Positions 56,346-64,000 of a stretch of 64,000 bases of DNA are shown in pieces. The DNA comes from Mauremys mutica (taxonomy: Eukaryota; Chordata; Testudines; Geoemydidae), in the NCBI RefSeq assembly GCF_020497125.1, contig NC_059075.1, positions 65,181,321-65,245,320 of the forward strand, read 5' to 3'. A program made the position numbers and the translations under genes. The stretch's first letter is position 1, and each line of letters begins with the position of its first letter. The notes below the pieces were generated by a model. It saw only the letters and a list, made by a program, of their open reading frames with translations. It was not told the DNA's origin and did not search any database.

Positions 56346-59300
56346 GCAGCCTAGAAAAGGGTTGAATTTGTAAAGCCCAAGGCTCTCAGAAGCTAGTATA
56401 TTATGACCAGATTCTGCCATCTAGTGCTATTGAAATAAAAAAGACTACAGAAGGAGTGTTGTACTACTTAAATGAGAATAAGCATGAAAGAATCTGTCCC
56501 TTAATGTCCTATCATCAAGGTTCGAACAGCCAGTAAGACTTTACTCTGAGGATGTCATACTTACAATCTGATACTCTGCTTCAGAGCTTTGGCGGGTGGA
56601 GTTTCTCTGCAATCAGACAGAGCTGTTCCCCCCCACCCCACATCATCAACTTGCTTGTTCAGTTTTAATTAATAATTGAACGTATCTTGAAAAACTCAGT
56701 TATTTTTCTACTGCCCCTGTAAACTCTTAATAACCCCGTGCCAAACACAACAAAATATACTTGACTGAGTAAAGACAGAGACTAGCAGTAAAAAAGAGAC
56801 TCTAATTCACAAGAGGGAAAACAGGAACACTGGGCATTCCTATTAGTTCTTGCCTGTGGAAAACTCTTTTATGCTGTTACATTGTGTATATTTATACCAT
56901 ACAAACTCTTTTTTCTCCACCCCAAAACTTCAGCATTTAGGTACATATGAACCTTTAGGAGAGAGGGAGAACCAGTGAAGGAGTTGGTTGAGCTCCATAG
57001 ATCCACAGTGGTGGCAAACCAAGCAAAGCTCCAGGATCTATATAATGTTGCTCAATCCTGGAGTTATATGTGTGAGTCTGAGTATTACCCTAGTCAACTT
57101 TTTTACTGTGTTCTCTGTAAGGTAGGCATTGCTGGCAATCTTTTTACTCAGACACAGTATAATCTTTACCCTACGATGTAATCTGGCTTGGAGCAATCCT
57201 TTACTTGTCAATTTTGCTTACTCACTTTCAGATGCCACCATCCTCCACTGGTGCAATGTTCTATATTTCATGAAGAGCACAAGATTTTACAGAAGAAAAG
57301 CCCGTTTACAGAAAAGCCAAAGTCTCTCTGTCCTACTGCATTCTTAAGAAAGAGAATCTCAAAAGACATAAACACAAACAAAGTGGGAGCATAGCTTTAT
57401 TTCCCATTACCAATACAGCAGCTGTGGAATATTTGCTCTAGTAGTTCAGCACTGAACATAGAGAGCCAAACTCACAGCCAACTAGAGGGGAAAAAATAAA
57501 GCATATGGCATGAGTTTGGTCACTAAAAGCCTTACATTGTTCTTGAGTGCATGTGACATTACTTATTAACTCTCACAGTATTTCAGTAAGATTGTAGGAC
57601 TCAGTTGTATTAAATTCAACTGGATGATGACTGGCTCAAGTTAATTTCCTCTTATATCATGAACTCCATGCCCAGCAACTAGAATTTCATAATGGGTTAG
57701 AAATTAAAATATGTCAAAACACACACAAGGTTTCCCCATCCTGAGACCAGGAGCATTGTAGAGATGATTCTCTCTGTAGGTTGGGAATATTTGGAGGCAT
57801 TGATGGAGGTGACATTCATAGTCTCTAGAGAGTAAGAGTGCCTGGAGTATCATAGAGGATTGGTGTCTGAGGAGGGACTGGGCCTGTCACGGACATGAGA
57901 TTCCCAGCCTCCGAGGACATGCTGGGCGCATGGTAGAGATTATGGCCTATGTCTCTGAGGAGTGGGTGGAGGAAAGTGTTGATTTCATCACTTTTTAGCA
58001 TAGTTATGAATAATATTTTAGCCTTGGAGAAAGACACAGGGAGGCCTGAGCACAAAAAATGTGCTGCAATACATTATTGGTGGAGGGATTTGGATGCCAC
58101 TTCATGGGGAAAAAAACCCTAGTGGCCTATATTGCCAAGTCCGAGAACCTGACAATTTCTGCATGGCTCAATTCCATCTTCCAAGAATCACTGCCTCAGG
58201 CGGTGCCCTTAGTAAGTGCTGATGTCTGGGATCTGCTATATAATGGAGAAACTTGTATTCAGATCCTGGGGCTTGCTGTCAAAAGGAAATGATCCTTACG
58301 GGGTAAAAATATTTTCAGTCCTCGTAGGCGCAGAGACATACAGACATATGGCACTAAATGTTTGCAGATTAGAGAGAGATGTACCAAACCAGGTCAGTTA
58401 ACAGTAAAGCTGTTGCCCCAGTACTGTAACTAGGGCAAACTGTCCTCCTCCAAGCCAAGACAACAGCCTGTATTTGTTCTTTGTTAGAAAGAGTAGGGAC
58501 TTTACATCTGAGGCTGGGAGAACAAAACAATGATTCATCAGATCTTGAGATTAAATAAACAGTGAGCTGACACCTTGACTGTGTCCCTCCCAGAAAAGAC
58601 AAGGCACAATCACTCCCAAAGGTCTAATGTAGATGTATTCATGTCATTTTTACTAAGCATTCTCTCTGGGTTTCACAAGTTGGAGCCAGCAAACACTGAT
58701 ATTTCTACTGTTCCTCTGCAGGGCACTGACATTATGGAATTGTTGATAATTATTCCTAAACTTTGGACCTTAATGAGGAAAGGTGGTTGAGCATGGGAAA
58801 TATGTAGCTTCCAGAACCAAAATCTTGTTCTTCAGTTATAAGTGTTCAAGGGTTTTCTTAAACTCATGACTGATGACACGACTGATATGCTGACCATTTC
58901 ATAATATAGCTTTTCTGGAACATTCACTGGACATCTGAACCAGCTGTTCATGTCTTGCAGGTCTGCAGAGTGTCTTCCAGCTGACACATGCTCAGCATAG
59001 CTCCCACTGGCTCATTTGAAAGAGCTGCTGAGAATGGACCACAAAGGTTCCAGTTTGAATTGTGGCTGCAATAATGTGCGTACACAACAAATCCAGCCAC
59101 TGGATGGTGGATTCTAATAACTGGCTAAGTCCATACTGGTCTTTGATACCCTCCATTAATAGACACCAATGTATTGTTGATACAACTGCCATGTTAGAAT
59201 CTAGGGAATCTGAGATGACTTGTAATTATAGTGTCTAGCACCTCACAATTTCTGAAATACTCAGAAAAGCAAGCAAATTCAAATAATAAATATTGGGGGA

Positions 59301-60309
59301 AAGACAGATCGACAGTGGAGCACGTGGGAATTTAGCTGCACTACTCTCATATAGTGCAAATGGGTGAGTCCCATTATGCATATGACTTTAATTCATTCCT
59401 TGTTCTGGGCTATCATTGCTACCTATCGTGATCCCATTTCCTAACCTACAGAGCAGCTGCATGTGTTTCTCTTCTTTACTGTGTGGCTGAGAGGCTGAAT
59501 AACCTGGTGTGAGGCAATAATCTTCCTCTACAATTATTTTTAGGGATGTAACATTTTTGGGGATGTGGAAGTGCAATGCCCTCTACAGACATGCACATTC
59601 CAAGATGTGCTTATCTACATGGGGCTGCTGACATGAAATTCAGGGCTGTCCATTGGAATGTTGAAAGAGTATTTCATTTCACAGAGCATGTATCCCAAAC
59701 CAGCGAGTTAGCTGCAATTGGCACAGTGACGCAAACACACCACTTATGCGATCCACAACAGCTCAGTTGCAACTCTGGACAGTAGAGCCTATTTCATTGG
59801 GAGAAGGTTGGGCAGTTCACTGGAATTGCCCATTACTCTTACTCAAGGAGTGCCATGGAAAAGTTGTGTCTTGCCTTGCACTGTCATTCAAAAGAAGGAA
59901 GAGACATTTTTTATTTTAGGAATAGCAACAATAACTCCCCTAGCAATCCTTAGGTACTGCCTCTCAGCGTTAGCAATCAGAACGAAACTAATATAACCTC
60001 AGTCCTGTGCACTAACCTTAAGACAACACCCCTCTATATAATGTTCTAAAAAATAAGCCTATAATATAAATCTCACAAATGACTTTTAAACATCAACGAA
60101 GGGAGCGTTCTACTTTTAAAACTCTAGAGTAAGTGGAAAAGAGCATTTTTCAAGAACGGGCTGACTTATTATGGATTTATTATCCATCCCATTGGCTCTG
60201 TCTAGGGCCTTCTCTCACAGGCTCAACTCACAAAACCACAGTCTAATGTTTTTTCTGTCACATAAGAGCACCACCATCCAATCACAGTGGACGAGGTGCC
60301 TGATATTGG

Positions 60310-60930
60310 ATAGAATCATAGAAATGTAGGTCATCTGGTCCATGCCTGCAGGACCAAGTATACCTAAACCTTCCCTGACAGATGTTTGTTTAACTTGTTC
60401 ATAAAAACCTCGAATGTTGTCAATTCCACAACTTCCCTTGGTAACCTATTTCAGTCCCTAACTACCCTTATAGTTAGAACGTTTTTTCTAATATCTAAAC
60501 TGCTGTATATTAAGCCCATTACTTCTTGTCCTACCTTCAGTGGACATGGAGAACAACTAACCACAGTCCTCTTTAAAACAGCCCTTAACTTATTTGAAAA
60601 CTGTTAACAGGTCCCAATCAGTCTTCCTTTCTCAAGACTACGCATGCCTTTTTTTTTAATATACCTTTCCCTATAGGTCAAGTTTTCTAAAGCTTTTGTC
60701 ATTTTTATTGTTCTCCTCTGGACCACCTCCAACTTGTCCACATCTTTCTTAAAGTCTGGCACCCAAATATACCACCTTTACTGCTTCCCCCCATCCACTA
60801 GGACACTAACCCTAAGTAAGAAGGCAGTTAGGTTGGTTTGGTATGATTTCTTCTTGACAAATCCATGTTGGCTATTACTTATCATCCTATTATCCTCCAA
60901 GTTTGAACAAACTGATTGTTTAATAATTAC
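60310..60930 (-). mobile_element. CR1 LINE, old and internally deleted, minus strand
   Basis: On plus it starts TAGAATCATAGAAATGTAGG, the complement of the CR1 tail, and follows the same order as the 31.7-33.2 kb copy: CCCTGACAGATGTTTGTTTA, CACAACTTCCCTTGG, ACTTCTTGTCCTACC and GACAAATCCATG. Near 60765 it jumps from the C-terminal domain to the CCACTAGGACACTAACCCT region, skipping the RT catalytic part. No intact frame. Confidence 0.85.
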
Positions 60931-61004
60931 TATGTATTACTGAGACCTGGCTAGATAACACAGCTGGAATTGTAGCGGCTCACATTGCTTTAGCCAATCA
61001 CTTA

Positions 61005-61251
61005 GGGTATGTCTGTGCTGCCAAAAAAGGGTATACTCAGCTCAGATTAGCTAACCTGCATTAGCTAGCTTGGGTTAAAAAAGCAGTGAGGACATGGGCA
61101 ATGAGACTTTTAACTCAGATTATCAGCTTGAGTTCAACCCCAGGCTCCTTTAGGCTTTCACTCAAAATGCTAATCTGAGATAAAAAAATGCATTAACCCA
61201 AGTTAGTTAATTTGAGTTCAGAATGCATTTTTTTTCAGTGTAGACATACTC
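61005..61251. mobile_element. PIF/Harbinger-type MITE, copy 2
   Basis: A 247-bp element with ends GGGTATGTCTGTGCTG and CAGTGTAGACATACTC, inverted complements with few mismatches, flanked by TTA on both sides (61002-61004 and 61252-61254). Further inside, TGCATTAGCTAGCTTGGGTTAA and ATTAACCCAAGTTAG pair, extending the foldback. The termini resemble those at 18061-18369 (GTCTACACTG type), but the interior differs. Confidence 0.82.
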
Positions 61252-61554
61252 TTAATACGGGATATGGAGAACGACAGTGAAAATTTAGGTTTGCTTTGTG
61301 ATCTGATATCAAACACAGCTGATCTCCCCTCCCAAGGATGGATTAGTTTGGGTATGTGCACCTAATATCAGGAGTCTCACATATTTATCTATTTATCAAG
61401 TAATATGGCCCCATGTCACAGTAATACCAGTATCTCACATGTGTTAAAACAGTCACAAAATGCTCTCTCCCCCTTTCTCTACCTGTAGGAGTAAACAAGA
61501 ACAGTTAGCCTGGGTGTATTTTTGTGCATATGGGTGTGAAGAGCTCATTGTGGA

Positions 61555-61920
61555 AAACTAAGTCAAAAAAAAGAGAGTTTTGCATTTTGTTCTGAAGGCA
61601 GAGAGGTCTGTGGTCATTCCCCTCTCTTTGGGTAGTGAGCTGCATAGAGTTACATGGGAACCTCTCTGAAAATTCTGTCTTCTGTGCTCATAGGCCTCCC
61701 CAGGGTTGGCAGCTCCATCATTCCTATTGAATGCAGATGTTGCAGGAGGCTATGGTTATGGATGCAGAGATAATCTCTCATGCACCTTGGGCCAAATTTA
61801 TGAAGGAATTTGAATATCAGGACAAAGACCTTGAAGTGTAGAGAATGGAGCACTGAGGTGATGTGCTCACAACAATCTGTTTTACGGTTAGATTTTTTTA
61901 GGGTATATGGCTCCATTACT
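61555..61920 (-). mobile_element. L2/Rex-like LINE C-terminal fragment
   Basis: On the minus strand an ORF reads HITSVLHSLHFKVFVLIFKF then LHKFGPRCMRDYL (about 61865-61765). This matches the HITPVLKSLHWLP...YKVLVLTFKALHGLGP...L signature downstream of the RT in L2/Rex-type LINEs, with the WLPVRYRI part deleted. After a frameshift, SSLPKERGMTTDLSAFRTK (about 61630-61572) matches the NSLP...LxxFxxxLK end of the same family. Strongly decayed. Confidence 0.55.
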
Positions 61921-64000
61921 AGATAGGAGTGACATGATCATATCTAAGAATGAATTATACATATAGTTAATTATCATCCTCTAGCAAACGAACTAAGGTA
62001 AAGTATCCAGGCTGATTAGATCTACGGGTATCATTTGTTCACTCACACCTGTGGTCTAGTGAGCATGATTAGAACAGCCCTTCTGTAGGTTAACTTTTTC
62101 TCCTAAAAGATCCCAGAGGTAGTGCAGGCAACTTGCTTCTACTCTCTGAGACTGTACAGTATCTCCCGACAACAGTCTTTGCTCCCCAGCCTCTGAACTC
62201 GAGCAGCTGGGAGCTACAGGTCTGTGTATACCCAGCATTCTGAATAAAGTATCCCTTTTGTGTTTACTACATGTGAATTCTGTCTCTTCTCCAGTCTGAA
62301 GAATACTACGTGCTGCCGGAGATGTACCGCTTCCATCCCATATTCTCTGTGCATAGCTTTATATGTTGTCTGTTAAATTTTGCAAATAATTGCTCAGTTG
62401 CTGTTGCAACATATGTTACACTGTAAATGTGAAAATAAATAGTAAATTTAAAAAAGGAAAATGTTGACACTTCTGTGGATTAGAAAACAAAGGACCAACT
62501 AGGTAGTAAATCAGGGAAACTTTCTTTACGAGAGTTATGAGAGACCGAAAGGAAATCACGCCCCAGCTATGGCTGACAGCTGAAGTGTGGGGAAGTAAAC
62601 CCTGATAAGACGCAGCACCCCTCTGCTGTTTTCCCTTCACATGCCACATCTTTGGAAAGAGATGAAGGACAAGCTTTGTAAATTTTCTTGACAAGAGAGG
62701 AAAGAAAAAAAAAATCAAAGTTGGAAATCCAGACGGGAATGTGGGAGGTGGATGAGATAGCAGAAGCTGTCTCAAAGCTGCACCTGCTTCAAATCAATGT
62801 GTTGCAACAAGATCTTAAGTCTCTCCCTCCCCCTCCCGTAAGCAATCAAAGTACAATGACCCTGACTAGGGCAGAGGGTGGCAGCCGGCCAACCAACCAG
62901 GACCTTGGGAATACCAGACAAGGATGTTGGAAACGGCTGAGTGATTTAAAAAATAATTTTATAATGCACTCTTCTAGGCTGGGTACCTGATAGCGCTCAG
63001 CAAGCATTTTCTTCATTCAAAGCATCCTTTCTAGTGGGAAAACTTGGCTATTTTCTCTGAATTGTGTGTACAAGAGAAGGGCAGTTTCTCTGGTTGAAAA
63101 GTGGGTTGTTGTTTTTTTATAGCCATCCAAAATCTCATGTGCTCCCTGCCTGGTGCAAAATCTACACAAAGGCCAAGATTTTGGGGTCTTGTAGACTTCT
63201 GGGCTCAAGTATAATGTTCTTGCAACCTTCCAACTCAGATGGCATTCCCATATGCCCCCAGATTCTACCTTGTTAACAGAGTGCCCCACATTCTGGTATA
63301 TATTTAGGAGTAAGCAGAAGCTAATGCTTGTCTGTAGATGTTTGGATGGACAAAGACACATCTTGAGATTGTCTATACCCTGTGTGTTTTAAGGTACAGT
63401 TTCTATCACATTTGGAGTATAAAACATTCTATTAGAATAAAAAAATTGCCCCTTAACAGAGGATCTACACAAGGCCTGTGCACCCTGTAAGTTCTACAGG
63501 CTTCACATTACATTCCTTCAGCTTGTCCTCTGGAATCCTGCCCTGGCTTACAGGATTATTGTAGCACAACAGCACAAACACAGACCCAGGGATCATCAGC
63601 AAGCTACGTGCAATAAAAGAACAGAACAAACCCTGGAGGAGAGTCAGTTACAACATTTAAACCTTTTCTGTGTCATTGCTGAACTTAATGTTCTTAATAA
63701 GCACTCTTATCTGATCACCATTTAGTCTACCTGAGTATTGAGAACTGCACTGCAACTTGATTCAGATTAGGTAGGAGGAATTGCCACATCAGCACCAGAA
63801 GCAGAAGCAATTGGTAGCAGATGTAGTTCAGAGTATGCATGAAATATGTAGCAGAGGGAAGGACCTAACCTTACTATACTCTAAAAGAAAGACACCCATT
63901 AAAAACTCAAAGGGTTTTCATTCAAAATACCCTTAGCCTTCCATAGCCCTCACACAAAAAACCCCATTCTTCTGCATTTGCTTTATTCTTGTTTCCACTG

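Larger units (their letters stand above)
56074..64000 (-). other. RGS6: RGS6 intron, partial
   Basis: Sequence upstream of the RGS-domain exon. It should be intron, because the previous RGS-domain coding exon was not found in any minus-strand frame out to the window edge. It contains a CR1, a Harbinger-type MITE and an L2-like fragment, plus an old dispersed repeat at about 56222-56345. 56400-60300 and 61920-64000 hold nothing else I recognise; ORFs there lack family motifs. Confidence 0.8.

Noticed and set aside
62416..63361. Minus-strand frames upstream of the RGS-domain exon
   Set aside because: Checked for the preceding RGS-domain coding sequence (expected end near FEDAQ followed by a donor). 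None matches, so that exon lies outside the window.
1..64000. CRISPR array, bacterial operon or phage-like system
   Set aside because: No regular direct repeats with unique spacers, no ribosome-binding-site gene strings. All signs are vertebrate nuclear DNA.

Overview
The window is vertebrate nuclear DNA, most likely from a cryptodiran turtle. The evidence is the repeat content: several 5'-truncated CR1 LINEs ending in the typical TCTATGATT tail, a tRNA-Lys-like SINE that shares that CR1 tail (the architecture of the turtle Cry/polIII SINEs), a Ty3/gypsy element of the kind common in reptiles, and many short palindromic DNA transposons. There are no bacterial operons. Almost every open reading frame longer than 60 codons is either chance or transposon debris.

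The one host gene I can demonstrate is the 3' end of RGS6, an R7-family regulator of G-protein signalling, on the minus strand. Three coding exons are visible, each with correct splice sites and reading frame. Exon A (56073 to 55984, 90 bp) encodes the last helices of the RGS domain. Exon B (44353 to 44300, 54 bp) is an in-frame cassette exon for the C-terminal tail. Exon C (16913 to 16863) encodes the terminal tail and stop codon. All junctions are phase 0, so exon B can be included or skipped without changing frame. The last two introns are about 11.6 kb and 27.4 kb. The rest of the gene lies beyond 64000. A possible poly(A) signal for the minus strand is at 16400-16395, so roughly 1-16370 is probably intergenic. 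In mammals the next gene is DPF3 in convergent orientation; I found no exon of it here.

Layout. 1-16370: intergenic, with a Tc1/mariner-like MITE (1267-1387), an old CR1 (about 7205-7741), a degenerate minisatellite of about 50 bp period (about 12420-12945) and a SINE candidate near 15000. 16370-16913: RGS6 last exon and putative 3' UTR. 16914-44299: the large last intron, rich in repeats. It holds a CR1 (17.2-17.96 kb), a Harbinger-type MITE (18061-18369), a second mariner-like MITE (20086-20204), a three-layer nested insertion (21.5-25.25 kb), a GC-rich hAT element with perfect 8-bp target duplication (28954-29479), a minus-strand CR1 (31.7-33.16 kb), a damaged Ty3/gypsy element (34775-37300), a second small hAT (39423-39648) and a gypsy-like LTR ending near 42358. 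44354-55983: the next intron, with the Cry-like SINE (45.53-45.71 kb), an LTR candidate (47.7-48.1 kb), a large inverted repeat (49.4-50.17 kb) and a MIR-like SINE (53.4-53.64 kb). 56074-64000: part of the next upstream intron, with a CR1 (60.3-60.93 kb), a Harbinger-type MITE (61005-61251) and an L2/Rex-like LINE fragment (about 61.56-61.92 kb).

I see no new biological system with confidence. The points most worth checking are the conserved RGS6 alternative tail, the nested insertion, the two-deletion gypsy element and the unlisted minisatellite. All family names come from motif recognition, without database searches.
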